47,711 nt of DNA from a virus: positions 1 to 47,711 of the IMG/VR virus record IMGVR_UViG_3300024999_000158. One strand, given 5' to 3'. Positions 32,913 to 39,558 of the stretch are shown here, piece after piece. Positions within the stretch are counted from its first letter, which is position 1. Each line of letters opens with the position of its first letter. The notes beneath the pieces are model-generated. The model had not been told where the DNA came from and ran no database searches. It saw nothing but the letters and a program-made list of their open reading frames with translations. Made by a program: the position numbers and the translations under genes.

Positions 32913-33110
32913 ATGTCAGAACAAACGGTGGACCAACGCCTATCCGCCCTAGAAAAAGAAATAGCCAAACTGAAAGTGCAAGTTTCAGCTCGGCCAGCAC
33001 AAGAACAATTTGAAGAAGTTCTTCGTCGTTTTAGGAACTCGACTACTAGGATTCCTTTTTCTCCCCTAGGTACTCCATCAACTTCTGGTGGTAATCCTCA
33101 AGAACTCTAA
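32913..33110 (+). CDS. Small coiled-coil early protein
   Basis: 65 residues from ATG 32913 behind GGAGGGGGGTGAGAAGG: MSEQTVDQRLSALEKEIAKL is a clear coiled-coil start. The last 22 codons are antisense to the minus-strand gene ending at 33046 and are of low quality (STTRIPFSPLGTPSTSGG), as if the original 3' end had been lost where that gene was inserted. Confidence 0.6.
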   Translation: MSEQTVDQRLSALEKEIAKLKVQVSARPAQEQFEEVLRRFRNSTTRIPFSPLGTPSTSGGNPQEL

Positions 33111-33288
33111 TCGTTATATTTCCTACTTCCGATATTCTGTAGTCCATCATTAATCCAAGTCGATCTAAGTCCTGAAGTTCACCCTTAGCAACCAGCAGAT
33201 CTATCTCCTTGATTTTGTTAGTAGTTCTTTCAACTTCTTTTGGTTGGAAAAAGTTAAACTTATCACCGAAATTATACTCAAAACTCAT
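33046..33288 (-). CDS. Minus-strand cargo gene A
   Basis: 80 residues starting MSFEYNFGDKFNFFQP and continuing as a charged helical protein (ERTTNKIKEIDLLVAKGELQ, VLEDYHQKLMEYLGEKK). No family recognised. The ATG at 33288 follows GGGGAGGAGGTATGAGT. Its upstream leader (33289-33356) is shared with genes B and C at 33545 and 33983. It runs against the direction of the early operon. Confidence 0.7.
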   Translation of the reverse strand: MSFEYNFGDKFNFFQPKEVERTTNKIKEIDLLVAKGELQDLDRLGLMMDYRISEVGNITIRVLEDYHQKLMEYLGEKKES

Positions 33289-33356
33289 ACTCATACCTCC
33301 TCCCCGTATCGAATTGCTTAGTCTGAACAACTACCAATTCGACACGAAAGAGGGAA
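33289..33356. repeat. Shared divergent leader, copy 1
   Basis: On the minus strand, read toward gene A: CCTCTTTCGTGTCGAATTGG, then GTTGTTCAGACT, an ATTCGATA box and GGGGAGGAGG. Copies 2 (33782-33846) and 3 (34316-34383) align over about 65 bases. Each separates a leftward cargo gene from a rightward small gene. It probably carries the promoter and a control site. Confidence 0.7.
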
Positions 33357-33399
33357 AACCTTGAAAAAGTTAGCTATTGAGGGGGGTGAAAAATTACTC

Positions 33400-33579
33400 A
33401 TGACAGAGCAAAAAGAAAAGGCCGCCCCGAACGAAGTGGCCGAAAAGACTGAATCGAAATGCTCAAAATGCGGAAACGAGCGAATTAAGGAGAACTACAA
33501 TTTTTGCAGTGCCTGCGGAAATCAGCTTAAGGAGAACCCGATAATTATCGATTATCTTCCTCAAAGACAACGGGCTTAA
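33400..33579 (+). CDS. Small zinc-ribbon protein
   Basis: 59 residues from ATG 33400 behind GAGGGGGGTGA. It begins MTEQKEKAAPNEVAEKTESK and has two CxxC knuckles, KCSKCGNE and FCSACGNQ, the pattern of a zinc-ribbon. The start region is nearly identical to that of the gene at 33910 (MSEQKEKATP), so the leader and the first codons have been duplicated. The 3' end overlaps gene B on the other strand by 35 bases. Confidence 0.65.
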   Translation: MTEQKEKAAPNEVAEKTESKCSKCGNERIKENYNFCSACGNQLKENPIIIDYLPQRQRA

Positions 33580-33781
33580 TTAACTCAGATACAAAGTGTT
33601 CGGTTTTGCTCCCACATACGTGGCAATAACAAGCATCCTCAGAACAAGAAGTTCTTTCATTGCCATTATTAAGTACGCAATGACCATTTGAGCAATAGTT
33701 ACCATCTAACTCATGACCACAATTCCAACAGTAATTATCATCTTCTTCTATTTCTGGGCATCTGCATTTAATGCAAATCAT
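33545..33781 (-). CDS. Minus-strand cargo gene B, multi-Cys zinc protein
   Basis: 78 residues with four Cys pairs: ICIKCRCPE, YCWNCGHE, SCSEDACYCHVCGSK and additional Cys in GNYCSNGHC. Two zinc sites are likely. ATG 33781 lies eight bases after GAGGAGA. It shares the 5' leader with A and C. Function unknown. Confidence 0.7.
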   Translation of the reverse strand: MICIKCRCPEIEEDDNYCWNCGHELDGNYCSNGHCVLNNGNERTSCSEDACYCHVCGSKTEHFVSELIKPVVFEEDNR

Positions 33782-33846
33782 TATCAACGTCTCCTCTCTA
33801 TCAAAATCGTAAACCTCGACAATTTACAATTCTGCGAGAAAGAGGG
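33782..33846. repeat. Shared divergent leader, copy 2
   Basis: The most divergent of the three copies. Minus strand: CCCTCTTTCTCGCAGAATTG, then TAAATTGTCGAGG, an ATTTTGATA box and GAGAGGAGA. The spacing of the blocks is the same as in copies 1 and 3. Confidence 0.65.
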
Positions 33847-33909
33847 AATACCTCCAGAAGACATGGTGATTGTGAAAAAGTTAGTTATGGAAGGGAGGTG
33901 AAACCACAC

Positions 33910-34185
33910 ATGTCAGAGCAAAAAGAAAAAGCCACTCCGAAGGGACAAGCTTCAGAGTGGCCTAAAGATAACAAATTCAATTTTAAAGAGGACGTTTTAT
34001 CACAGGATCACCTGGATCTCCCGGTATTTTTGGATAAGCAACAAAGTCTGCAGCAATTCCACTCTGATGAGCCTTTAGATAGAGCGCAGCTTCATCTTTA
34101 TGCAGATTCCGAAGCTGCTCTTGAGATATCTCAAGCTCGTACTCAAAATCTTTTACATCCCAAAGGTACTTTTCAATGTAATTAA
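33910..34185 (+). CDS. Small early protein, probably truncated
   Basis: From ATG 33910 behind GGGAGGTGA: MSEQKEKATPKGQASEWPKD resembles the gene at 33400. From 33983 on, the frame is only the antisense of gene C, so the last 67 codons are probably meaningless and the gene is a remnant left by insertion. The beginning is supported by the conserved leader and start. Confidence 0.35.
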   Translation: MSEQKEKATPKGQASEWPKDNKFNFKEDVLSQDHLDLPVFLDKQQSLQQFHSDEPLDRAQLHLYADSEAALEISQARTQNLLHPKGTFQCN

Positions 34186-34315
34186 CAGCACGAGTTTTAG
34201 CGCTTTCCTTACTGTCAGAAAGTACCCAAACGTGAACCTTCGCACCTGCTATATCTTTAAAGTTTTCATTCGTCAGTTTAGGAACAGCGTTAATCACAAA
34301 CATAAACGGGGCCAA
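33983..34315 (-). CDS. Minus-strand cargo gene C
   Basis: 110 residues from TTG 34315 behind GGAGGAGGTGATATCG: MAPFMFVINAVPKLTNENFK, then AKVHVWVLSDSKESAKTRAV, and a helical acidic part (EISQEQLRNLHKDEAALYLK). An alpha/beta fold with sheet-forming VHVWVLSD is likely. No family recognised. It shares the leader with A and B. The gene occupies the same kind of site as phage morons, so an anti-defence or lysogen-expressed role is possible but unproven. Confidence 0.68.
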   Translation of the reverse strand: MAPFMFVINAVPKLTNENFKDIAGAKVHVWVLSDSKESAKTRAVNYIEKYLWDVKDFEYELEISQEQLRNLHKDEAALYLKAHQSGIAADFVAYPKIPGDPGDPVIKRPL

Positions 34316-34383
34316 CGATATCACCTCCTCCCTGATCGATATTGAAAGTCCGAACAACTTACAATTCGACACGGAAGAGGGGA
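34316..34383. repeat. Shared divergent leader, copy 3
   Basis: Minus strand: CCTCTTCCGTGTCGAATTGT, then AAGTTGTTCGGACT, an ATATCGAT box and GGGAGGAGGTGAT. It is closest to copy 1. The halves TCGA-(AT)-TTG and CAATTCGA form a loose dyad in both. Confidence 0.7.
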
Positions 34384-34419
34384 AACCTGTCAAATTATTT
34401 CGTGAAGGGAGGTGAATAC

Positions 34420-34608
34420 GTGCTTCGTAAGATTCTCGAAGCAACCCTTGGACCAATGACGGACTCCGAGTTCGAGGAAACCCTTGAATTGACTACCTCG
34501 GATATCCTTGTTAACCGCGTCGCCTTCGGCAAGCGGACAAGCCTTAAAGACGTGGTTGAGATAGCGGATCACTGCTTCACTGCAGTCGGACGCGGGAGAG
34601 TAGCTTAA
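34420..34608 (+). CDS. Small helical early protein
   Basis: 62 residues from GTG 34420 behind GGGAGGTGAATAC: MLRKILEATLGPMTDSEFEE, TLELTTSDILVNRVAF and KDVVEIADHCFTAVG. A compact helical protein with no recognised family. The longer frame from 34342 would begin in the divergent leader. Confidence 0.65.
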   Translation: MLRKILEATLGPMTDSEFEETLELTTSDILVNRVAFGKRTSLKDVVEIADHCFTAVGRGRVA

Positions 34609-34633
34609 ATCAGCTTAGGACAGCCGGGGTGAG

Positions 34634-34940
34634 TGTCGTATCAACGCAGAGCTCCCCAGGACAATATTTTTAAATTATTTGCCTACATCATGGAGATAGT
34701 CGGTAGAGACACGAAGGGCATAAGCGATTTTGGAGAGATTCTTATGTCTAGGTTCAAAATATCCTTTTAGCCAACGCTTGACGGTAATCGGTGAGACATT
34801 TGTCTGGTGGGACAAATCTACTACACCCATACCGAGCTGATCCATTGCGGATGCAAGCCGTGAGGAGAAAACGGAAGGGAAAAAGAAAAAAAGAAAGCAC
34901 ATCACTCCTTGCGCCTGGGGAGCTCTGCGTTGATACGACA
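34634..34940. mobile_element. Inverted-repeat HTH cassette 1 (307 bp)
   Basis: A perfect 27-bp inverted repeat (34634-34660 and 34914-34940) encloses 253 bases that are almost filled by one minus-strand HTH gene. The outer part of the arm is GTCGTATCAA preceded by T. Cassette 2 at 35005-35310 has the same plan, nearly the same length and arms that differ at six positions, each change being matched in the partner arm. It may be a mobile cassette, an invertible segment or a structured transcript; the sequence alone does not decide. Confidence 0.65.
34675..34902 (-). CDS. HTH protein of inverted-repeat cassette 1
   Basis: 75 residues. Residues about 15-75 are an XRE-type HTH domain: SRLASAMDQLGMGVVDLSHQ, TNVSPITVKRWLKGYFEPRH and LSKIAYALRVSTDYL. 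It is preceded by an odd hydrophobic start (MCFLFFFFPSVF) encoded by a pyrimidine-rich tract. AAGGAG lies only two bases before ATG 34902, so the true start could differ. It is a paralogue of the gene at 35041. Confidence 0.72.
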   Translation of the reverse strand: MCFLFFFFPSVFSSRLASAMDQLGMGVVDLSHQTNVSPITVKRWLKGYFEPRHKNLSKIAYALRVSTDYLHDVGK

Positions 34941-35004
34941 GGAATCGTTATTGATACCACTTCGACATGATAAGTAAAAATCCTATAAGAGAGGAGGGCG
35001 TGAA

Positions 35005-35310
35005 GGTCGTATCAAGGCAGAACCCTCCGGGTTATTTTAATTAATCTATTCTGCCTATGAGATAGTCGCTAGAGACATTGAGCGCGGCTGAAATACGAGA
35101 TAAATTTCGGTGTCTTGGCTCAAATCTTCCATTCAGCCAGCGTTTTACGGTAGAAGGCGAAACCTGGGTCATCCTGGATAGGAGATATACGCCTATACTG
35201 CGTTTTTCCATTGCGAGTGCTAGCCGCACGGAAAAATCATCGAAGAAGAAAAAGAAGAAGAAGATGCATCACATTCCTTTGTGCCCGGAGGGTTCTGCCT
35301 TGATACGACC
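35005..35310. mobile_element. Inverted-repeat HTH cassette 2 (306 bp)
   Basis: A perfect 27-bp inverted repeat (35005-35031 and 35284-35310) encloses 252 bases with a minus-strand HTH gene. The arms contain GTCGTATCAAGGCAGA and end in CCTCCGGG. A rightward gene starts about 60 bases after the right arm. Sixty-four bases separate it from cassette 1. Confidence 0.65.
35041..35229 (-). CDS. HTH protein of inverted-repeat cassette 2, start disrupted
   Basis: 62 residues: RLALAMEKRSIGVYLLSRMT, QVSPSTVKRWLNGRFEPRH and LSRISAALNVSSDYLIG, about 60% similar to the cassette 1 protein by eye. GTG 35229 is the first usable start but has no binding site. The AAAGGA-ATG equivalent of cassette 1 lies 43 bases before the conserved CGG codon instead of 42, one base out of frame, across a CTT/T pyrimidine tract. 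Confidence 0.6.
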   Translation of the reverse strand: MRLALAMEKRSIGVYLLSRMTQVSPSTVKRWLNGRFEPRHRNLSRISAALNVSSDYLIGRID

Positions 35311-35367
35311 CAGGATGATATGTTCGACAATAACCCTAATTTTTCCTGTAAAAGTGAGGTGATACCT

Positions 35368-35481
35368 GTGCCCTACGAAATCATCCAGAAACGTGGCTAC
35401 GTCGAGCTCTGGATTGACGGAAAATTCGCGGGTAGCTTTGACTCAGCGGAGGAGGCAAAGGCAGAAGTGAATCCTGCATAA
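35368..35481 (+). CDS. Very small early protein
   Basis: 37 residues from GTG 35368 behind GTGAGGTGATACCT: MPYEIIQKRGYVELWIDGKF then AGSFDSAEEAKAEV. The pattern of two or three strands followed by a helix is common in small phage proteins that bind nucleic acid. No family recognised. Confidence 0.6.
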   Translation: MPYEIIQKRGYVELWIDGKFAGSFDSAEEAKAEVNPA

Positions 35482-35499
35482 CCGAAAGGAAGTGGAAGA

Positions 35500-35721
35500 A
35501 TGAGTGAAACATCTACCATCGAGACTCCATCTCAAAAGGTCCTAAGATTCATCAATGAGCGCTTTATTCCCGGATCCGTAACCGCCACGGAATGCAGCCT
35601 AGTCCCTGGTGGGCAAATCATCCGCGATAAATCAGGCGCCACATTACTACTCTTCTGGAACATCGAGTATGAGTGCATGATGCAAGCTGATCCAGGAGGA
35701 CCGGGGAAAATTGTTTATTGA
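35500..35721 (+). CDS. Hypothetical early protein
   Basis: 73 residues from ATG 35500 behind GAAAGGAAGTGGAAGA: SQKVLRFINERFIPGSVTAT, DKSGATLLLFWNIEYECMM. Alpha/beta and compact, no recognised family. It belongs to a tight series of small rightward genes. Confidence 0.6.
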   Translation: MSETSTIETPSQKVLRFINERFIPGSVTATECSLVPGGQIIRDKSGATLLLFWNIEYECMMQADPGGPGKIVY

Positions 35722-35733
35722 GGAGGGAGAACG

Positions 35734-36045
35734 ATGAAGTTAGGCATTGAAGCGGGAATAAACCTCCAAAAGATGTATGACGACCTAGGTCTATACATCG
35801 AAAGCCTACAGGCCCAACGAGCGGCCATCGGTGCCAACCCAAACATTTGCACACATCCGGTCCAGGAGAAGACAGACTTCGACGGAGGTAAGTCCATAAC
35901 GCACTGTAAGCATTGTCGGAGGGTTGTCAGTGCCATCGGTTTTGACTGTGTATCAGAGGAAGGAGGAGGTCCCCATGAAAAAGCAAGCGTTATCCCAAAC
36001 CTGCATTTGCTCCCAAGTAATGGCCTTTCCAGAAGGTCAAATTAA
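35734..36045 (+). CDS. Zinc-binding early protein
   Basis: 103 residues from ATG 35734 behind GGAGGGAGAACG: a helical start (LQKMYDDLGLYIESLQAQRA) and a Cys/His group (NICTHPVQEK, THCKHCRRVV) able to bind zinc. The last 23 codons overlap the next gene in another frame and may not be conserved. Confidence 0.55.
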   Translation: MKLGIEAGINLQKMYDDLGLYIESLQAQRAAIGANPNICTHPVQEKTDFDGGKSITHCKHCRRVVSAIGFDCVSEEGGGPHEKASVIPNLHLLPSNGLSRRSN

Positions 36046-36364
36046 GGCTAAATGCCCAACAAAGGGTTGTGGAGCGAACTGGGAGCTTGGTCCCGAAGGA
36101 TTTTGGTCCATCATTCGTATCAGTGCAGAGCAACGAGCAGAAGAAGTAATGAAGAAGTTCATAAGGTCAATGACGGAAGCGTTTAAGAAAGTATATAACT
36201 CCATGAAGGCCGCATTGAAGGGCATTAACCTCAAATGGTTGCATTACTACACACGCTCCAAGCAGAAAAGAATCCGCAATAAGTACGAACGGAGGATCTT
36301 AACCTACATGATGGATTCCCTGCAGACCGCTCCACTTAAAGGATCTGGGAGGCGAAGAACCTGA
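35975..36364 (+). CDS. Basic protein with N-terminal Cys motifs
   Basis: 129 residues from ATG 35975 behind AAGGAGGAGG: CICSQVMAFPEGQIKAKCPT and KGCGANWELG give a zinc-ribbon-like start. A long basic helical part follows (EEVMKKFIRSMTEAFKKVYN, RSKQKRIRNKYERRILTYM). Probably binds nucleic acid. No family recognised. Confidence 0.62.
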   Translation: MKKQALSQTCICSQVMAFPEGQIKAKCPTKGCGANWELGPEGFWSIIRISAEQRAEEVMKKFIRSMTEAFKKVYNSMKAALKGINLKWLHYYTRSKQKRIRNKYERRILTYMMDSLQTAPLKGSGRRRT

Positions 36365-36414
36365 GCGCATCGAGCAAGAGTCAGCCTAAAAAAGGAGAAG
36401 TCGACGTTTACTCC

Positions 36415-36528
36415 ATGAACGAAGAATGCCGGAATTGCTATCGACACCAACGTAAGGGTGGCCAATGCAAAGGCCGAAAGGGTTCGCCCTCATGTGTGAT
36501 TTTCAAGGAAATGAAAAAAGAGCCGTAA
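36415..36528 (+). CDS. Small Cys-rich protein
   Basis: 37 residues: MNEECRNCYRHQRKGGQCKG then GSPSCVIFKE. Four Cys in C-x2-C and C-x9-C spacing suggest one zinc site. The motif recurs at the start of the protein at 42113 (CNYCLRHLFHGGKCQGKG). The frame is open upstream and the binding site AAAGGAG is 18 bases away, so the start is unsure. Confidence 0.55.
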   Translation: MNEECRNCYRHQRKGGQCKGRKGSPSCVIFKEMKKEP

Positions 36529-36561
36529 GAACGGCCCCAGGAGAAAGGGGATAAAACTGAC

Positions 36562-36852
36562 GTGCTAAATTTTATTATCGAGCAACCTGGTACGGATAAG
36601 CAAAAAGGACCGCAGGAGCGGACACTCCAAGCGGACCAACGGAAAATACCCACTGAAAGTATACCACAAACACGGGGACATATTCCATTCTCCTTCGATG
36701 AATTTCCAAAAATGGGTCTATACCCTCGAGATCGATTTGTCGGGACCGTGCGTGATTTTCGAAGATACCTTAGGTCCATGCGCCGGTTCTTGGATGCACA
36801 GATCATTGGGGCTTCAACAGGAGGGCTTAGTCATGGCAAGACCGGATTGTGA
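36562..36852 (+). CDS. Hypothetical early protein
   Basis: 96 residues from GTG 36562 behind AGGAGAAAGGGG: LNFIIEQPGTDKQKGPQERT, then a basic part (FVGTVRDFRRYLRSMRRFLD). It overlaps the next gene by 20 bases. No family recognised. A competing frame from 36698 in this region is an upstream extension of the following gene. Confidence 0.5.
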   Translation: MLNFIIEQPGTDKQKGPQERTLQADQRKIPTESIPQTRGHIPFSFDEFPKMGLYPRDRFVGTVRDFRRYLRSMRRFLDAQIIGASTGGLSHGKTGL

Positions 36853-37084
36853 AAAACTTAATCAATGCGGACTCAGTAACTGTCCGTACTTCGAAATGCA
36901 CTGCAAGGTTTTCCACGGCAACGAATGTAAGCAGTTAGGCGGAAACAAGATCCCACGGATGCGTCTAATCGATCGTAGCAAACAGGAGGACAAGCACAAG
37001 CTAAAGCGCGTGCTCTTGGTCACGAAATTCAAACCTTATTTTATAATTCCAAACACAAGGGATGGTGACCAGTTTGCCATTTAA
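36833..37084 (+). CDS. Cys-rich early protein
   Basis: 83 residues from ATG 36833 behind AGGAGGGC: MARPDCEKLNQCGLSNCPYF, MHCKVFHGNECKQLGGNK. Five Cys and one His in the first 45 residues suggest zinc binding. The remainder is basic (DRSKQEDKHKLKRVLLVTKF). No family recognised. Confidence 0.6.
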   Translation: MARPDCEKLNQCGLSNCPYFEMHCKVFHGNECKQLGGNKIPRMRLIDRSKQEDKHKLKRVLLVTKFKPYFIIPNTRDGDQFAI

Positions 37085-37253
37085 CCATCGGCTATTTATC
37101 CGGTTTTTTAAGCACCTGGAAAACTGCGGTGGATGTACCGGCCTACGAGACCAAACCAAGTGCAAATATGCGCTTGTATGTGCCCATTTGGAAAAGCTTT
37201 CGAAGGAGGAGAACGATCGTGCTAGAGCAAGCAATTGCGAAAGTAAGAACTGA
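37062..37253 (+). CDS. Small Cys-rich protein overlapping the PcfK-like gene
   Basis: 62-63 residues from ATG 37062 or GTG 37065 behind AAGGG: FFKHLENCGGCTGLRDQTKC, YALVCAHLEKLSKEEN. Cys pairs (CGGC, C, C) suggest a metal site. Both ends overlap neighbouring genes in other frames, which is common in this tightly packed region. Confidence 0.5.
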   Translation: MVTSLPFNHRLFIRFFKHLENCGGCTGLRDQTKCKYALVCAHLEKLSKEENDRARASNCESKN

Positions 37254-37596
37254 AATGACTGGAAATAATGCCAACTCTTATATCCAGGTTGTTGGGGGAT
37301 TTCTGTTGGACCATCTAGATAAAAAGCCCCAAGACGCGGGAAAGATCCTTGCCACAGACAAAACGGTCGCTAAGAGCCTGGATGAAATGAGGAAGGCGGC
37401 GGGGAAAAAGAAGGTCGGTAATATGGCTATGTTTACGCCCCAGGAAGGTTTCGCTATCGTGCTGAAATATTTCGGTATCGATGCCGTGGTAGAGATGCAA
37501 AGGCCGCTTGTCCCGGATCCAGTCCCCGCTCCAGCTCCGGTCGTAAAACGGAAACCAGATATCGACTTTGAAATCTCACTTGAGGATTTGCTCTAG
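37219..37596 (+). CDS. PcfK-like protein
   Basis: 125 residues from GTG 37219 behind AAGGAGGAG: SYIQVVGGFLLDHLDKKPQD, KSLDEMRKAAGKKKVGNMAM, and a Pro/Ala hinge before an acidic end (PDIDFEISLEDLL). PcfK-family proteins are known from conjugative plasmid pCF10 and from many Bacillota phages, always next to PcfJ; here the PcfJ-like gene follows 12 bases later. The biochemical role of the pair is not established. Confidence 0.78.
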   Translation: MLEQAIAKVRTEMTGNNANSYIQVVGGFLLDHLDKKPQDAGKILATDKTVAKSLDEMRKAAGKKKVGNMAMFTPQEGFAIVLKYFGIDAVVEMQRPLVPDPVPAPAPVVKRKPDIDFEISLEDLL

Positions 37597-37608
37597 GGAG
37601 GCGGAACG

Positions 37609-39540
37609 ATGCTTATTAAAAAAGAATTGGATCAAATTGTTGTTCAAAAATGTCCTGACCTCCCCAAGAAGGGCAAGGGGTATGACAAGTATGTTGCAGC
37701 GGTCCAGGTATTAAAGCTAAAAAAGTCCGGGAAAATGCTCATCATTGATGTTTTCAAACGAAAGGATTCAACCCTACAGCTCCGCTTTTTCTCTGACGGT
37801 GTTTCGTTCCTGGTTTGTAAGGAATGGCCGGTCGGGAAATGGGAGAAAAGGCTGCCGGGTAATTTGTTGGATAATTTATATGCTGACAATATTAATGCCG
37901 CTGAAAATGATGTAAAAAAAGCTCATGAAATCTTAAAAAGCAGACAAAAATCATGGCACCACATGTCCGGGATAAAAAATGAAATGGACTCCTTTGTCAG
38001 CGCAATATATGAACGAAAGCAAGAGAAGGCAATGGATAGCAAGTATTCCAAGATGGAGTCGCATTTCGGGATGTTCCCTGCTTATCCGGATGACCTGGCC
38101 GAATACTGCGAGATTAACGTATTTGGGTACACATATATTTTCTTGAGTAAAATTCAGAATGGAGCAAGAGAAGCGGTATGCGGCCATTGTGGGCACAAAT
38201 TTCCCGTAAGTAAAGATATTAAACCTGGGCAAGACGGAATATGCCAAGGATGCAACATGAATGCCAGATATCGCGCCACGTGGACCAGCGGCCGCAGTGA
38301 AGACAAGGGCAAGATCTGTATAGCCCATAAAGTCCAAGACCAGCTGCTGATCCGCTGGACAAATATAATCCGCGCGTTTGACGGCGTGAAACATAGATAT
38401 CATTTTTACGACTATTACAGAAATCTGTATCTTCATTTTCCCAAGGGACCAACAATCTACGCTTACGACTACAAGTCAATGATAGGTTGGGGAGAGAGAT
38501 GGTTCCGCCAAAAGAACGGAAACACTCACTATGGGAAATCATTCGTTTACACAAATAATCTGAAAGAGGTTTTTGGTGATAATTACTACCACGTTGACTT
38601 GGAAGCGGGACTGAAAAATTCCAGTAAACTGTCATTTTCATCCTTACTTAACAACCTTAAGAACATTCCAGCTGCGGAATACCTTTTCAAAATGGGGATG
38701 TCGGCGCTTGCGGCTGGCATGGCAAAGATTGAATTTGGCAAGGGAGCAGGGTTTATGGAGGTCCTTGGGGTCAGTAAACAGTATCTCCCGCTGTACCAGA
38801 AATATAATGTTAGTCCCCTTGAACACATGGTCCTAAAAGCGTCAAAAACATGGGTGAGTGAATCCAGTTTTGAAAAACTTCGCTTACTGGCACCTGAGTA
38901 CGTAGATTTTGAAGATATCGTTGATATCCTTAAAACCATGTCGTTTGAGCGCTTTGTAAACTATTTTTCAAGGCAAAAGGCGCTGATCGAAAAGAAAAAG
39001 CTTCAATACGTTATAACGCTCTATAAGGATTATGTAAGCATGTCCGAATCGCTAAAAGTGGACATGTCAAGGAAATCCATCCGTTTCCCCCGGAATATCA
39101 AAGAGGCGCACGACTTGCTCCTTCCTCGTTTTAACCAAGTGAAGCACCAGGTGGATGATAAAAAATTCAAACAGGCCGTGAAGGGGCTCTATTCAGGAAT
39201 GAAGGAATATGCAAATGAAGATTATTGTATCGTATTCCCAGCCCTACGAAGCGATCTTATTACAGAGGGTCAAGCCTTAAACCATTGTGTTGGTGCGGAT
39301 AGGTACTACCAAAACCATATTGCCGGAACGAGGATGATATTTTTTGTCCGACAGGCAAGGGATCCGGAGAAGCCGTTCATTACGTCGGAAATCGATATGA
39401 AAGAGTTGAAGATACTGCAGTTATATGGATTCGGCGATCGTCCCGCGCCCCCTGAAGTGCGAAAGTTCGCAAATGAATTCTTAAGAACATTAAAGCCGAT
39501 CCGTGAGGAAAATAGGGTCCCAGTGACAGTCCCAGCATAA
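37609..39540 (+). CDS. PcfJ-like protein
   Basis: 643 residues from ATG 37609 behind GGGAGGCGGAACG. A zinc knuckle pair (AVCGHCGHK, GICQGCNMNARY) lies near residues 190-220. The family signature occurs in the C-terminal third: SDLITEGQALNHCVGADRYY, AGTRMIFFVRQARDPEKPF and an ELKILQLYG strand. PcfJ is encoded on conjugative plasmids and in phage early regions. With PcfK it may be a nucleic-acid-handling pair, but its activity is unknown. Confidence 0.87.
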   Translation: MLIKKELDQIVVQKCPDLPKKGKGYDKYVAAVQVLKLKKSGKMLIIDVFKRKDSTLQLRFFSDGVSFLVCKEWPVGKWEKRLPGNLLDNLYADNINAAENDVKKAHEILKSRQKSWHHMSGIKNEMDSFVSAIYERKQEKAMDSKYSKMESHFGMFPAYPDDLAEYCEINVFGYTYIFLSKIQNGAREAVCGHCGHKFPVSKDIKPGQDGICQGCNMNARYRATWTSGRSEDKGKICIAHKVQDQLLIRWTNIIRAFDGVKHRYHFYDYYRNLYLHFPKGPTIYAYDYKSMIGWGERWFRQKNGNTHYGKSFVYTNNLKEVFGDNYYHVDLEAGLKNSSKLSFSSLLNNLKNIPAAEYLFKMGMSALAAGMAKIEFGKGAGFMEVLGVSKQYLPLYQKYNVSPLEHMVLKASKTWVSESSFEKLRLLAPEYVDFEDIVDILKTMSFERFVNYFSRQKALIEKKKLQYVITLYKDYVSMSESLKVDMSRKSIRFPRNIKEAHDLLLPRFNQVKHQVDDKKFKQAVKGLYSGMKEYANEDYCIVFPALRSDLITEGQALNHCVGADRYYQNHIAGTRMIFFVRQARDPEKPFITSEIDMKELKILQLYGFGDRPAPPEVRKFANEFLRTLKPIREENRVPVTVPA

Positions 39541-39558
39541 CCGAAGGGAGGAAAGAGC

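Noticed and set aside
34754-34960. Alternative minus-strand frame across cassette 1
   Set aside because: It exists because it reads through the inverted-repeat arm; it has no domain and competes with the HTH frame.
36438-36806. Minus-strand frame of 122 codons
   Set aside because: Antisense to two rightward small genes; no binding site and unlikely composition (many Arg/Ser/Cys).
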